DNA of 64,000 nucleotides from assembly GCF_029351045.1 (NCBI RefSeq), contig NZ_JARKIN010000001.1:124001-188000 (forward strand). Direction: 5' to 3'. The notes beneath the pieces were generated by a model. It was not told where the DNA came from and did no database searches. It saw nothing but the letters and a program-made list of their open reading frames with translations. Position numbers and translations under genes: made by a program. Below are positions 7,260-16,029 of this stretch, piece by piece (the stretch's first letter is position 1; each line of letters starts with the position of its first letter). This DNA comes from Streptomyces sp. WMMB303. Its GTDB lineage: Bacteria; Actinomycetota; Actinomycetes; Streptomycetales; Streptomycetaceae.

Positions 7260-10055
7260 GTGTCCACTCCAGTGATCTCGGCCCGCGAGGCCGAAGTACT
7301 CGGTCTGCTCGGGGAGCACCTCAGCAACGCGGAGATCGCCGCACGGCTGTTCATCTCGGTGCGCACGGTGGAATCGCACGTCTCGGCGCTGCTGCGCAAG
7401 CTGGAGGTGCCGGACCGGCGTGCCCTGTCGCGCCGAGCGGCCGAGTCGGCACGCGCCGGACGGCCCCGTCCGGCGCGTGCCCTGCCGGCGCCGCTGACCG
7501 CGTTCGTCGGCCGCGCGCGAGAGTGCGCGGAGTTGGCCGGCGCGCTGAAGGCGCATCGACAGGTGACCGCGGTCGGGCCGGGCGGGGTGGGCAAGACCCG
7601 GCTGGCGCTGGCGGTGGCCGCGGAGGTCGAAGGCGACTTCGCCGACGGCGTGTGGTTCTGCGACCTGGTACCGGTCACCGACCCACACCGGGTGGCCGCG
7701 GCCGTCGCCGCGGCCGTGGGAGTGGGAGAGCAGCCCGGTTCCGGCATCGAGGACACGGTGGTGGGGGCGCTGGCCGACCGGGAGGCGCTGCTGGTGCTGG
7801 ACAACTGCGAGCAGATACCCGACGGGGTGGCGCCGTTCGTGGAGCGGCTGCTGCTGGCCTGCCCGCGGGTGCGGGTGCTCGCGACCAGCCGGGCCCGGCT
7901 GATGGTGCCCTTCGAATGGGTCTTCGCGGTGCCGCCGCTCTCACGGGTCGGCGGGGGCGACTCGGACGCCGCGGCCCTGTTCCTGGAGCGGGCGGCGGCG
8001 GTGGGCCGGACGTCGGACCCGGTGGCCGGCGAGCAGGTGGCGGCCCTGTGCGAGCGGCTCGACGGCATGGCGCTGGCGATCGAGCTGGCGGCGGCGCGGT
8101 GGGCCACGTTGGGGCTGGACGGTCTGACGGCCGGCCTCTCCGACCAGCTGCGCATCCTGTCCGGCGGCCCCCGCGCCGACGGCAGGCACCGGTCGGTGCG
8201 GGCTGTGCTGGACTGGAGCCACGAACTGCTGGAGCCGCAGGACCGGGCGCTGCTGCGGCGGATCTCGGTGTTCGCCGTGCCGTTCACCGCGCAGGCGGCG
8301 GCCGAGGTGGCCGGGGTCGCCCCGCTGGACACGGCCGCGGTCGCCGACGGGCTCGGCAGACTCGCCGAACAGAGCCTGCTCACCGTGGCGCGGTCCGGGA
8401 CCGGCACCCGGTACCGGACCCTGGCGACGATCCGCCAGTACGGGGCGGAACGGCTTGCGGCCGCCGGTGAGTCGACCGCGATCCGCTCCCGCCATCTGGA
8501 CTGGTGCCTGGCCGCGGCGGGCGGACTCACGCACTCCGGAAGCGAGGGTCTGCGTACCCGCTTCGACGCCCTGGCCGAGGAGCTGCGGGCCGCACTGACC
8601 TGGGCGGCGGAACAGCCGGAACGGCGTGCGGACGCCCACCGTCTCGCCCTGTGCCTGGCCGAGTTGGCCTTTGCCCGCAATCTGCTCGACGAGGCGCAGC
8701 AGCGGTTCGAGCAGGCGGCCGGGCTCGCCGGGGACGCCGCCGGAGCCGCGGCGCTGCGGAGCGCGGCCGGGGTGGCCGGCTGCCGCGGGAGCGGGGATGA
8801 GATGTTCCGCCTGCACCGGGCCGCGGCGGCAGCCGCCCGCCGGGCCGGGGACGCCGCCGCCGCGGGCCGGGACCTGGCCACCGCGGCCTGCGTCGCATAC
8901 CGCTTCTCCACCACGTTCGCGCGGATTCCGGCGGTGAGCGAGGCGGAGGCGCTGCTCGCCGAGGCGCGGGAGCTGTGCCCCGAGGGCGACCCCGCGAGCG
9001 ATGCGGCACTCGCGGTGGCCGAGACGGCCGTGGTCGCGGATGCGTACGGCGCGGTCCAGGGGGATGCGGACAACTCCGTGCCGGAGACGGCCGCAGCTGC
9101 CGAACGGACGGTCGAGCTGGCCCGGCGGGCAGGTGACCCGGTGATCGAGTCCGCTGCGCTGGACGGCCTCTCCGGCGCCCGGAGCTGGGCCGGGGACGCC
9201 TTCGCCACCGCCGCCGCGGTGCGGCGCCGCATCGAGGTGCTGGACCCGCAGCCGCGGACTCCGGCCGGTACGCACGAGTTGGTGGACGCCCTGGCCATGG
9301 CCGCGGGTACGGCGCTGGGCGTGGGCGCGCTGCCGGAGGCCCGCCGCCGGGCCGGGCAGCTCGCGGGCCAGCCACTGCTGGCCGAGGTGGGCCATCACGC
9401 CACGTCCTGGCTGCTGGTCGCTGACGCGTTCGCGGGCCGCGGGTGCGAAGTGCTCGACGGCAGCGCCCGGTTCCGCGACGCGTGGGAGCGCAGCGGCCGG
9501 CAGCGGTCCTCCTCGCTGGGGCCGGCTGCCGCCTCGGTGGCGATGGTGCACGGCCTGCGGGGCGACACGGAGGCCCGGGCGGAATGGCTCGCCGTCGTCG
9601 AGGAGGCCGGTACTCCGCAGGAGTACCGGCGCGGCTACGGCGCGGTCTGCGACGCGACGGTCCTGCTCCACCGGGGAGCCGCGGAGGCGGCCTGGGAGCG
9701 CGTGGCACCGGAGCCGGAGCAGGTGTGGAAGTGGGTCTGCTGGATCTGGCTGCACTGGTACGTGGGGCTTCGGACGGAGGCCGCGGTGCTGGCCGGACAT
9801 CCGGAGGCCCGCGGCCGGGTCGAGGCCGCCCGGCGCACCGTCGCGGGCAACCCGGTCGCCTCCGCCCAGGTGGACCGGGCCGAGGCACTGCTGGAGGGGG
9901 ACCGGGAGCGGCTGCCGGCCATCGCCGCGGCGTTCGAGGCGGCGGACTGCCGCTACCAGTCGGCACGCACACTGCTGCTCGCCGGGGGCGAGCACGCGGC
10001 GGCCGGATCGGCCGCGCTCGCCGCCCTCGGCCTCGCACCGCCCGCGGCCCGGTAG
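7260..10055 (+). CDS. LuxR-HTH regulator with NB-ARC/AfsR-like ATPase domain
   Basis: The protein of about 931 residues has an N-terminal LuxR-type helix-turn-helix (residues about 6-62, REAEVLGLLGEHLSNAEIAA then VRTVESHVSALLRKLEV). A P-loop ATPase follows, with Walker A GPGGVGKTR at 106-114 and a Walker B-like LLVLDNCEQI near 180. The long helical C-terminal part, rich in Ala/Leu, looks TPR-like. The order HTH first, ATPase second is one of the actinobacterial predicted-ATPase regulator types; most LAL regulators have the HTH at the C-terminus. GTG 7260 begins just before the HTH and is chosen although its ribosome site is weak. The gene is flanked on both sides by minus-strand genes with matching upstream elements, suggesting it controls them (inference). 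Confidence 0.8.
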   Translation: MSTPVISAREAEVLGLLGEHLSNAEIAARLFISVRTVESHVSALLRKLEVPDRRALSRRAAESARAGRPRPARALPAPLTAFVGRARECAELAGALKAHRQVTAVGPGGVGKTRLALAVAAEVEGDFADGVWFCDLVPVTDPHRVAAAVAAAVGVGEQPGSGIEDTVVGALADREALLVLDNCEQIPDGVAPFVERLLLACPRVRVLATSRARLMVPFEWVFAVPPLSRVGGGDSDAAALFLERAAAVGRTSDPVAGEQVAALCERLDGMALAIELAAARWATLGLDGLTAGLSDQLRILSGGPRADGRHRSVRAVLDWSHELLEPQDRALLRRISVFAVPFTAQAAAEVAGVAPLDTAAVADGLGRLAEQSLLTVARSGTGTRYRTLATIRQYGAERLAAAGESTAIRSRHLDWCLAAAGGLTHSGSEGLRTRFDALAEELRAALTWAAEQPERRADAHRLALCLAELAFARNLLDEAQQRFEQAAGLAGDAAGAAALRSAAGVAGCRGSGDEMFRLHRAAAAAARRAGDAAAAGRDLATAACVAYRFSTTFARIPAVSEAEALLAEARELCPEGDPASDAALAVAETAVVADAYGAVQGDADNSVPETAAAAERTVELARRAGDPVIESAALDGLSGARSWAGDAFATAAAVRRRIEVLDPQPRTPAGTHELVDALAMAAGTALGVGALPEARRRAGQLAGQPLLAEVGHHATSWLLVADAFAGRGCEVLDGSARFRDAWERSGRQRSSSLGPAAASVAMVHGLRGDTEARAEWLAVVEEAGTPQEYRRGYGAVCDATVLLHRGAAEAAWERVAPEPEQVWKWVCWIWLHWYVGLRTEAAVLAGHPEARGRVEAARRTVAGNPVASAQVDRAEALLEGDRERLPAIAAAFEAADCRYQSARTLLLAGGEHAAAGSAALAALGLAPPAAR

Positions 10056-10060
10056 CCGCC

Positions 10061-10148
10061 GCGCACACGCACCCGGGGGCGGGCGGCGCGGACGCGGCGT
10101 CGACGAGCCGCTCGTTCACCCGGCCGCCCGGGGCCGCCCGGTGTGCGC
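10061..10148. terminator. Long-range GC hairpin between convergent genes
   Basis: The outer arms GCGCACAC (10061-10068) and GTGTGCGC (10141-10148) are exact complements. They enclose further pairing between CCCGGGGGCGGGC and GCCCGGGGCC-type stretches. It lies between the stop codons of the LuxR-ATPase and DUF1801 genes. This is a weaker call than the compact hairpins elsewhere. Confidence 0.45.
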
Positions 10149-10159
10149 CGGGCTGCGCC

Positions 10160-10612
10160 TCAGCTCACCGCCCGCTCGACGAGCGCGGCGATCCGCGCCT
10201 CCACCTCGGGCGTCACCTCGGTCAGCGCGAAACCCGCCGCCCACATCGGCCCGTCGTCCAGCCGCGCCTGGTCGCTGAAGCCGAGAGTGGCGTACCGCGC
10301 CTTGAACTTGGCCGCGCTCTGGAAGAAGCAGACGATCTTTCCCTCCAGCGCGTAGGCGGGCATCCCGTACCAGAGTTTCGGTGCGAGGACCGGTGCGGCG
10401 GCCGTGACGACGGCGTGGACGCGCTCGGCCATGACCCGGTCGGAGTCCTGCATCTCGGCGATCTTCGCCAGGACGTCCCGTTCCGCCTCCGCGGCCTTCT
10501 CCGCCTGGGAGGCGCGGCGCGCCGCCTTCTTCTGCTCCTGTGCGTGATCCTTCATCGCGGCCCGCTCCTCGGCCGTGAACCCCTGGTAGGCGCTGCTCTT
10601 GGTGCTGGTCAT
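10160..10612 (-). CDS. DUF1801 (YdhG/iron-chaperone-like) protein
   Basis: The 150-residue protein has a charged coiled N-terminus (about 15-55) and a DUF1801 core with LAPKLWYGMPAYALEGKIVCFF at about 85-106, the typical W-Y-G-M-P-A motif. The family shares the Bacillus frataxin-like fold; molecular roles are mostly unproven. ATG 10612 is chosen at the start of the conserved protein; further upstream codons have no support. The gene is convergent with the LuxR-ATPase regulator and carries copy B of the upstream element shared with the VOC gene. Confidence 0.75.
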   Translation of the reverse strand: MTSTKSSAYQGFTAEERAAMKDHAQEQKKAARRASQAEKAAEAERDVLAKIAEMQDSDRVMAERVHAVVTAAAPVLAPKLWYGMPAYALEGKIVCFFQSAAKFKARYATLGFSDQARLDDGPMWAAGFALTEVTPEVEARIAALVERAVS

Positions 10613-10664
10613 GGCCGGCCGTCCTCGTCGTCGTGGGTCCTGTCGGCCGCGCGCTCCGCTCCGC

Positions 10665-10729
10665 GGCCGATCGCTGTGGTCACAGCCTCTCCCCGGCAGC
10701 ATGCGCACCGCATCCGTGCTCAGCACGGA
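10665..10729 (-). promoter_or_regulatory. Bipartite upstream element, copy B
   Basis: Read on the minus strand, the perfect inverted repeat TCCGTGCTGAGCACGGA (10713-10729) is followed by 21 bases and a 27-base block (10665-10691) that matches copy A at 23 of 27 positions. The block also holds CTGTGACCACAG, itself palindromic. It ends 53 bases before the DUF1801 start codon. Confidence 0.75.
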
Positions 10730-10873
10730 GACCGGCACGGACGCGGGTGCGGTACCGGCCCCGCACCGGGGCACGCGGACCGGGCGTGCCCGCGGCGTCC
10801 GGTGCCGTCGGACGGCCGTCCCGAGGCTCGCGCTTGGGGCGGGCGCCGACGGCACGCGACGGGGGAACGGGGC

Positions 10874-11737
10874 TCACCCCTCGGCCGGGGTCCGGGGGGC
10901 GGCTCGCAGCGCGGCCAGAGCGGCCAGTTCGGCCGGGGTGCGCGGGGCGGAAGCGGCATCCTCCAGCACGTCGTACGCCAGCAGCAGCTCCCGGGCGGCG
11001 ATGCCCCAGGGCAGTCCCAGACCGGCCTCGCGCAGCAGTTCCGGGCGCGCGAGGACGGCGTCCACCGGCCCGGAGCGCACCCCGCCCGGGGTGAGCAGCG
11101 CGGCGTCGTCGGCCCAGCGCAGCGCGAGGTCCACGTCGTGCGTGGCCATCACCACCGTGGTGCCGCCGTCCCGCAGCTCGCCGAGGGTCGTCAGCAGCCG
11201 CTCCTGGCCGTCCGGGTCGAGCCCCGCGGTCGGCTCGTCCAGGATCAGCACCCGCGGGCGCATCGCGACCGCGCCGGCGATCGCGGCCCGTTTGCGCTGG
11301 CCGTAGGAGAGCAGGTGGGTGGGCCGGTCGGCGAGTGCCGCGATGTCCAGCGCGGTGAGCGCCTCCTGGACGCGCTCGTGTACCTGCGGAGCGGGGAGCC
11401 CGAGGTTGAGCGGCCCGAAGGAGACGTCCTGGGCGACGGACGCGGCGAACAGCTGGTCGTCCGGTTCCTGCACGACGAGCTGCACCGCCGTGCGGAGCCG
11501 GGTGAGGCCCGTGCGGTCGTGCCGGACCGGGTCGCCCGCCACCGCCAGTTGCCCGGTCCGAGGCCGCAACCCGCCGCTGAGCAGCCGCATCAGGGTGGTC
11601 TTGCCGCTGCCGTTGCGACCCAGGAGGGCGAGGGCGCGGCCCTCGTGCACCTCGAAGTCGAGGGCGCCGAGCACGACCGGGCCGTCCTCGTACGCGAAGG
11701 ACACGCCCCGCAGGGCGACCAGGGCCGGCTCGTTCAT
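10874..11737 (-). CDS. cbiO: Cobalt ECF transporter ATPase CbiO
   Basis: The 287-residue ABC ATPase has Walker A GRNGSGKTT, a Q-loop VVQEPDDQLF, a signature LLSYGQRKRAAIA, Walker B VLILDEPTAGLD and a switch His in MATHD. It powers cobalt uptake with the CbiQ transmembrane coupling protein. The gene is last in the order cbiM-cbiN-cbiQ-cbiO on the minus strand. Its ATG overlaps the cbiQ stop (ATGA). Expression should follow the cobalamin riboswitch upstream of cbiM. Confidence 0.93.
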   Translation of the reverse strand: MNEPALVALRGVSFAYEDGPVVLGALDFEVHEGRALALLGRNGSGKTTLMRLLSGGLRPRTGQLAVAGDPVRHDRTGLTRLRTAVQLVVQEPDDQLFAASVAQDVSFGPLNLGLPAPQVHERVQEALTALDIAALADRPTHLLSYGQRKRAAIAGAVAMRPRVLILDEPTAGLDPDGQERLLTTLGELRDGGTTVVMATHDVDLALRWADDAALLTPGGVRSGPVDAVLARPELLREAGLGLPWGIAARELLLAYDVLEDAASAPRTPAELAALAALRAAPRTPAEG

Positions 11738-12483
11738 GACAGCGGGTTCTCCAGTGCGAGGGTGGCTGCGGTGACGGCGGCGAGCAGCAGCAGGCTCGCG
11801 GCGGTGAAGCGGGGGGAGACGCGCGCTTCGGGCACCAGGACGCGCAGGGTTCCCTCGTAGCCCCGTCCGACGAGGCCGGCCTGGAGCCGGGCCGCCCGGT
11901 CGAAGGCGCGTACGAAAGCGATCGCACCGAGCCCGGCCGCAGAGCGCCACTGCGCGGACCGTGTGGTGTGTCCGAGCCGGGCGGCCTGCGCCTCCCGGAC
12001 GCGGCGCACGGAGTCCAGGAGCAGGAAGCCGGTGCGGTACGTCATCAGCGCGACGTCCACCACGGGCGCGGGCACTCCGGCCCGGACCAGGCGCGGCAGC
12101 AGGTCGGACATCGGCGTGGTGAAGGCGAACAGGAGCACGCCGAGCGAGGCCGCGGAGGTGCGCAGCAGCAGCCGGCCCGCGCGGGCAGGGCCGCCGTCGG
12201 CCAGGGAGACGAACGCGTCCGGGCCGCCGACCTGGAACAGCAGAGTGACCGCTCCGGTCACGCAGAAGCCCAGCGGCACCCGGTAGGCCCGCCAGAGCCT
12301 GCGCGCCGGCACCCCTGCCGGGCCCAGCAGCACGGTGAGCGCCGTCCCGAGCACGAGTGCCGCGCCGGGCCAGGGCGGCAGCGAGATGGCCAGGACGGTC
12401 AGCCCCAGCCCGAGCACGGCTTTGTCCACGGGGTGGCGGCGGCGCCAGCGACTGCTGTGCGCCGCCGCGTCGATGGGCAGCAC
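11734..12483 (-). CDS. cbiQ: Cobalt ECF transporter transmembrane protein CbiQ
   Basis: The 249-residue membrane protein has about five hydrophobic segments and the EcfT-type coupling region DSVRRVREAQAARLG followed by ARLQAGLVGRGYEG, which contacts the ATPase (A-R-G motifs of EcfT). It lies 6 bp after cbiN and overlaps cbiO. Together with CbiM and CbiN it forms the cobalt-specific ECF transporter. Confidence 0.92.
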   Translation of the reverse strand: MLPIDAAAHSSRWRRRHPVDKAVLGLGLTVLAISLPPWPGAALVLGTALTVLLGPAGVPARRLWRAYRVPLGFCVTGAVTLLFQVGGPDAFVSLADGGPARAGRLLLRTSAASLGVLLFAFTTPMSDLLPRLVRAGVPAPVVDVALMTYRTGFLLLDSVRRVREAQAARLGHTTRSAQWRSAAGLGAIAFVRAFDRAARLQAGLVGRGYEGTLRVLVPEARVSPRFTAASLLLLAAVTAATLALENPLS

Positions 12484-12489
12484 AGCGGC

Positions 12490-12861
12490 TCAGACCCGCC
12501 CGATGGCGGATTCGTCGGCGCCGCTGTCGGTGCGCTCGCCCGCCGGCCGCGCCCGGGCGGCCCGCTGCTCCCCCTGGCGGCGACCCCGGCGCAGTCCGAA
12601 GTAGTAGGCCAGGACACCCGCACCGAGCGCTGCCTGCAGCGCGAAGAGCGCCGACTCGATCTCGCCGGAGGGTGGTTCGTACAGCGGCGAGAACCACGGC
12701 TCGTAGTCGGGCTCCAGCTCGGTGATGGCCGTCTCGGCCTGCGCGTCGGATCCGGTGAACGGCTCTTCCTTGTCGTCGCCGAGCCCCAGGGCCAGCGGCA
12801 GGACGGCGAGTGCCGCCACGAGGACGAGCAGCAGCGCGTTGATCCTGGTGTTGCGCTTCAT
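12490..12861 (-). CDS. cbiN: Cobalt transport protein CbiN
   Basis: The 123-residue protein has two membrane segments (about 8-27 and 70-90) flanking an external loop with [21 protein letters not shown], the hallmark CbiN sequence with conserved W and PPSGEIES. CbiN is the small auxiliary subunit that works with CbiM in cobalt binding. The C-terminal extension after residue 92 is longer and more basic than usual. Its ATG overlaps the cbiM stop (ATGA). Confidence 0.92.
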   Translation of the reverse strand: MKRNTRINALLLVLVAALAVLPLALGLGDDKEEPFTGSDAQAETAITELEPDYEPWFSPLYEPPSGEIESALFALQAALGAGVLAYYFGLRRGRRQGEQRAARARPAGERTDSGADESAIGRV

Positions 12862-13559
12862 CGTGCCGCCGCCTCCGTCTCGGTCCGCTTCCGCCCGCCC
12901 GACAGGAGCACGCCCAGCCGGGTCAGTTCGCCCTTGCTGGACTGCACCAGCAGGCGCATGACGAGCACCGTGAGGAGCCCCTCGCTGATCGCGAGCGGAA
13001 TCTGGGTGACCGCGAAGATGGAACCGAACTTGCCCAGTGCGCCGAGGAAGCCGCTGCTCGGGTCGGGGAAGGCGAGCGCGAGCTGCACGCTGGTGACGCA
13101 GTAGGTGGACAGGTCGGCGACGAACGCGCCCGCGAACACTCCGACCATCAGCGGCGCGCCGAAGCGCCGCAGCAGCCGGTAGGCCCCGTAGCCGGCCCAC
13201 GGACCGACGATCGCCATCGAGAAGACGTTGGCGCCGAGCGTGGTCAGCCCGCCGTGCGCGAGCAGCAGCGCCTGGAACAGCAGCACGATGGTGCCCAGCA
13301 CGGCCATGATCGGCGGTCGGAACAGGATGGCGCCCAGACCGGTACCGGTGGGGTGGGAACAACTGCCGGTGACCGATGGCAGCTTCAGGGCCGACAGGAC
13401 GAACGTGAAAGCACCCGCGGCTCCCAGCAGCAACGTGCTCTCGGGATGCTCCCTGACCTCACGGGTCAGGGACCGGGCTCCGTGGACGACGAACGGCGCC
13501 GCCGCGACGCCCCAGGCGACCGCGTGCACCGGAGGCAGAAAACCCTCGGCTATGTGCAT
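12858..13559 (-). CDS. cbiM: Cobalt ECF transporter substrate-capture protein CbiM
   Basis: The 233-residue membrane protein begins MHIAEGFLP, the conserved metal-binding N-terminus in which the Met amino group and His2 coordinate Co2+. The [11 protein letters not shown] motif at about 66-76 is also diagnostic. Six to seven membrane helices follow. It is the first gene after the cobalamin riboswitch, so cobalt uptake is expected to fall when cobalamin is plentiful. Confidence 0.95.
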   Translation of the reverse strand: MHIAEGFLPPVHAVAWGVAAAPFVVHGARSLTREVREHPESTLLLGAAGAFTFVLSALKLPSVTGSCSHPTGTGLGAILFRPPIMAVLGTIVLLFQALLLAHGGLTTLGANVFSMAIVGPWAGYGAYRLLRRFGAPLMVGVFAGAFVADLSTYCVTSVQLALAFPDPSSGFLGALGKFGSIFAVTQIPLAISEGLLTVLVMRLLVQSSKGELTRLGVLLSGGRKRTETEAAAR

Positions 13560-13601
13560 GGCTCAGCAGACCCTCTCCAGCACCTCGTGGATGGACGACG
13601 T

Positions 13602-13770
13602 GCCTTGGCCGGTCTCCTGGCTCACGGGTACACCGCCCGCACTCCGCCTTCCCGGGTCCGAGGACCCAGTGGCTGCCCGCAAGGGCCGGAGCCGGCATTC
13701 CCGATCACAGTGGCGAGGGCCGCACCGGTATCGCACCGGATTTCCCGTTCACCAAGGCGTGGCGACACTA
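13602..13770 (-). promoter_or_regulatory. Cobalamin (B12) riboswitch
   Basis: Read on the minus strand, the leader contains TTGGTGAACGGGAAATCCGG, then the conserved CGGTGCGGCCCTCGCCACTG segment (about 13700-13735), a GGGAATGCCGG arm, and the B12 box GAGCCAGGAGACCGGCC (13607-13623). This order is that of the cobalamin riboswitch aptamer. It lies 43 bp before cbiM and should repress the cobalt transporter when adenosylcobalamin is bound. No clear rho-independent terminator follows, so translation-level control is more likely. Confidence 0.9.
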
Positions 13771-13775
13771 GTCGC

Positions 13776-14288
13776 ACACACGCCAGGTGACAAGCCGGGG
13801 GCAGGGAGTGCGAAGGCTGAGGTCACCTCCGCGTCCCGGGCCGCGCACCCCGGCGGGCCGCGCACCGGCGCGGACCGGCACGGGCGTTCACACGCGGGCG
13901 GAGTGCTCTCGCGGCACCGATCGCACACGTGCGCGGCGGACCGGGTACGGCCGGCCGGCGGCGACGCGTGCACGGGGTGCGGGAGGGGCACGATACGCGG
14001 CGATCCGCCCTGAGAGATCCCCGGGCCCGGCTCGTCCCGCCGCGGTACCCGCCGAGCCGGAACCCCCGGTTCAGGCCGCTGACGCCTGGGCGCCACCGGC
14101 CGGCCCGCCCGCGGCGCTACTCATGACCTGGCGGGACGTGCTCCCGGAGGACGCCGGGCGAGCCCCACCGCCCGGGAACCGGGGTCCCGTGCCGCCGCGA
14201 GAACGCCGGGCCCGCACGGGCCCGGGCACGCGCACCACGCGGCCCGGCCCGCCGGGCCGGGCACGAGCCTGCTGAGGGGACACCACTG
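13776..14288. other. Intergenic region between riboswitch and acyltransferase pair
   Basis: This stretch has no supported gene. It must hold the cobalt operon promoter (left part, minus strand) and the promoter of the acyltransferase pair. A 9-bp hairpin (GCCCGGCCC 14242-14250, GGGCCGGGC 14254-14262, loop GCC) sits just upstream of the AGGGGA ribosome site at 14275-14280. Confidence 0.6.
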
Positions 14289-15047
14289 ATGACAACCTCA
14301 TCCACAGCAAGGGAAAGCGCCGCCTACACCGCCGCCGTCGCCGACTCCGCGGCCGAGGTGCGGGCCGCGCAGCGGCTCCGCCACGAGGTGTTCGGCCGGG
14401 AGATGGGAGCCGCTGCCGGGTCCCGCTCGTCCGGCCTCGAGAGGGACGCCTTCGACTCCGTCGCGGACCATCTGATCGTCACGGAAACCGCGACGGGCGA
14501 TGTCGTCGGCACCTACCGCCTCCTGCCGCCGGGACGGGTCCGGCTCTCCTACGCGGACGGCGAGTTCGACCTGGGAGCGCTGGCAGGGCTCCGCACGTCG
14601 ATGATCGAGGCGGGACGGTCATGCGTGCATCCCGGCCACCGGTCCGGAGCAGTGATCAACCTGATGTGGTCGGCGCTCGCCCGCTACGTGCTGCTGTCGG
14701 GGCATCGCTACCTGGCGGGCTGTGCCTCGGTGCCGCTGGCGGACGGCGGGCGGAGTGCGGCGCACACGTGGGCGCTGTGCGCCGCACGCCATGCGCCGCC
14801 CTCCGGCATGGAGGTCTTCCCGCACCGCCCGTGGCAGCCGTCGGCGCCGGCGCAGGTGACGGAGCCTGCCGGGGCCCGCACCGCGCTGCTCCCGCCGCTG
14901 CTGCGCGGCTACCTGCGGCTCGGCGCGTGGGTGTGCGGAGCTCCCGCCCACGACCCGGAGTTCGGCGTCGCCGACTTCTTCGTGATCCTCGACATGGAGC
15001 AGTTGAACGACCGCTACCACCGCTACTTCCTCGGGGAGCCGGGATGA
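14289..15047 (+). CDS. OlsB-like GNAT N-acyltransferase
   Basis: The 252-residue protein resembles the GNAT-fold 'hemolysin' acyltransferases such as OlsB, which acylate ornithine from 3-hydroxyacyl-ACP. Features are LRHEVFGREMG near 31-41, VGTYRLLPP near 72-80, and EAGRSCVHPGHRSGAVINLMWSAL (read in two halves around 108-130). The ATG has AGGGGA 8 bases upstream. Its stop overlaps the start of a PlsC-type gene, the same pairing as olsB-olsA in ornithine lipid synthesis. Ornithine lipid formation is therefore likely, but another acyl acceptor is possible. Confidence 0.75.
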   Translation: MTTSSTARESAAYTAAVADSAAEVRAAQRLRHEVFGREMGAAAGSRSSGLERDAFDSVADHLIVTETATGDVVGTYRLLPPGRVRLSYADGEFDLGALAGLRTSMIEAGRSCVHPGHRSGAVINLMWSALARYVLLSGHRYLAGCASVPLADGGRSAAHTWALCAARHAPPSGMEVFPHRPWQPSAPAQVTEPAGARTALLPPLLRGYLRLGAWVCGAPAHDPEFGVADFFVILDMEQLNDRYHRYFLGEPG

Positions 15048-15841
15048 GCTGCTGGACCGTGGCCTCGCCCTGCACCGTGCGGTGCGCAGCCCACCGGGTG
15101 CCGCCGGTGGCCACCGGCGTGCGGGCCCGCCGGTACGCGGCACTGGCCGGTGCGCTGCTCCGGGGGCTGGCGAGCGGTCCGCGCCTCGCCTCCGGGGAGG
15201 TGCTGCGCACCCAGGCCAAGGGGGTGATCCGGGCGCTGGGTGCCACGCTGGAGGCCCCGGCATCCGTCTCGGGCCCGCGCCGGCGTCCGGGCGAGGCGGG
15301 TTCGCTGATCGTCTCCGACCACATCTCCTGGCTCGACGCGCTCGCGCTGCTGGCGGTCGAACCGGCGACCGCGCTCGCCAAACGGGAGGTGGCGCAGTGG
15401 CCGTTGTTCGGACCCCTGGCGGAACGCGCGGGGGTGCAGTTCATCGACCGGGACCGGATCCGCACGCTGCCCGACACGGTGGCGCAGGTGGCGGCCGTGC
15501 TGCGCGCGGGCCGATCGGTCCTGGTCTTCCCGCAGGGCACGACATGGTGCACCGAGTCGGGGAGTGGATTCCGGCGCGCCCTGTTCCAGGCCGCCGTCGA
15601 CGCCGAAGCGCCCGTGCGGCCGGTGACGGTCAGCTACCGGCAGTGCGGCGAGCCCAGTACGGTGGCGGCCTTCCTCGGCGAGGACACGTTCGCCGCTTCG
15701 CTGCACCGGGTGATCAGCGCCCGGGACCTGGCGGTACGCGTCACGCCGCATCCCGCGCTGCACCCGGCGCGGGATCGTCGTGCCCTGGCGGCGGCCGCAC
15801 ATACGGCGATCCGCGGCACCGGCGCGCCCGCCCACCCGTGA
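15044..15841 (+). CDS. OlsA/PlsC-like acyltransferase
   Basis: The 265-residue protein has the HX4D acyltransferase motif (DHISWLD, about residues 88-94) and the second block [10 protein letters not shown] (about 163-172). These are the catalytic and phosphate-binding motifs of the 1-acylglycerol-3-phosphate acyltransferase family. Starting inside the stop codon of the OlsB-like gene, it is predicted to add the second, ester-linked acyl chain to lyso-ornithine lipid. A phosphatidic-acid role is the alternative. Ornithine lipids are phosphate-free membrane lipids often used under phosphate limitation. Confidence 0.8.
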   Translation: MSCWTVASPCTVRCAAHRVPPVATGVRARRYAALAGALLRGLASGPRLASGEVLRTQAKGVIRALGATLEAPASVSGPRRRPGEAGSLIVSDHISWLDALALLAVEPATALAKREVAQWPLFGPLAERAGVQFIDRDRIRTLPDTVAQVAAVLRAGRSVLVFPQGTTWCTESGSGFRRALFQAAVDAEAPVRPVTVSYRQCGEPSTVAAFLGEDTFAASLHRVISARDLAVRVTPHPALHPARDRRALAAAAHTAIRGTGAPAHP

Positions 15842-16029
15842 AGCGTACGGCTGCCCGGGACCGGTCCGACTCCGAGGAGCGGCCGTGCGGCTCCGCGGAG
15901 TCCGGGCCGCGGTCGGCGGCAGAGGAGCCCGCGCGGGGTGACCGGCGCGATCGGATCACCCGTCCGCGGGTGCCGCGGGGACGGCCCGCCGATGGGCGCC
16001 CAGGCGGGTGCGGACCGCAGCCGCGGCGC

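Noticed and set aside
6326..9298. 990-codon minus-strand frame across the LuxR-ATPase gene
   Set aside because: Only its last 150 codons (PPOx-like) are real. The rest is Ser/Arg-rich shadow of the plus-strand regulator gene.
13749..14096. Possible small gene between the riboswitch and the acyltransferase pair
   Set aside because: The frame overlaps the riboswitch 5' end, has no ribosome site and is Arg/Pro-rich.
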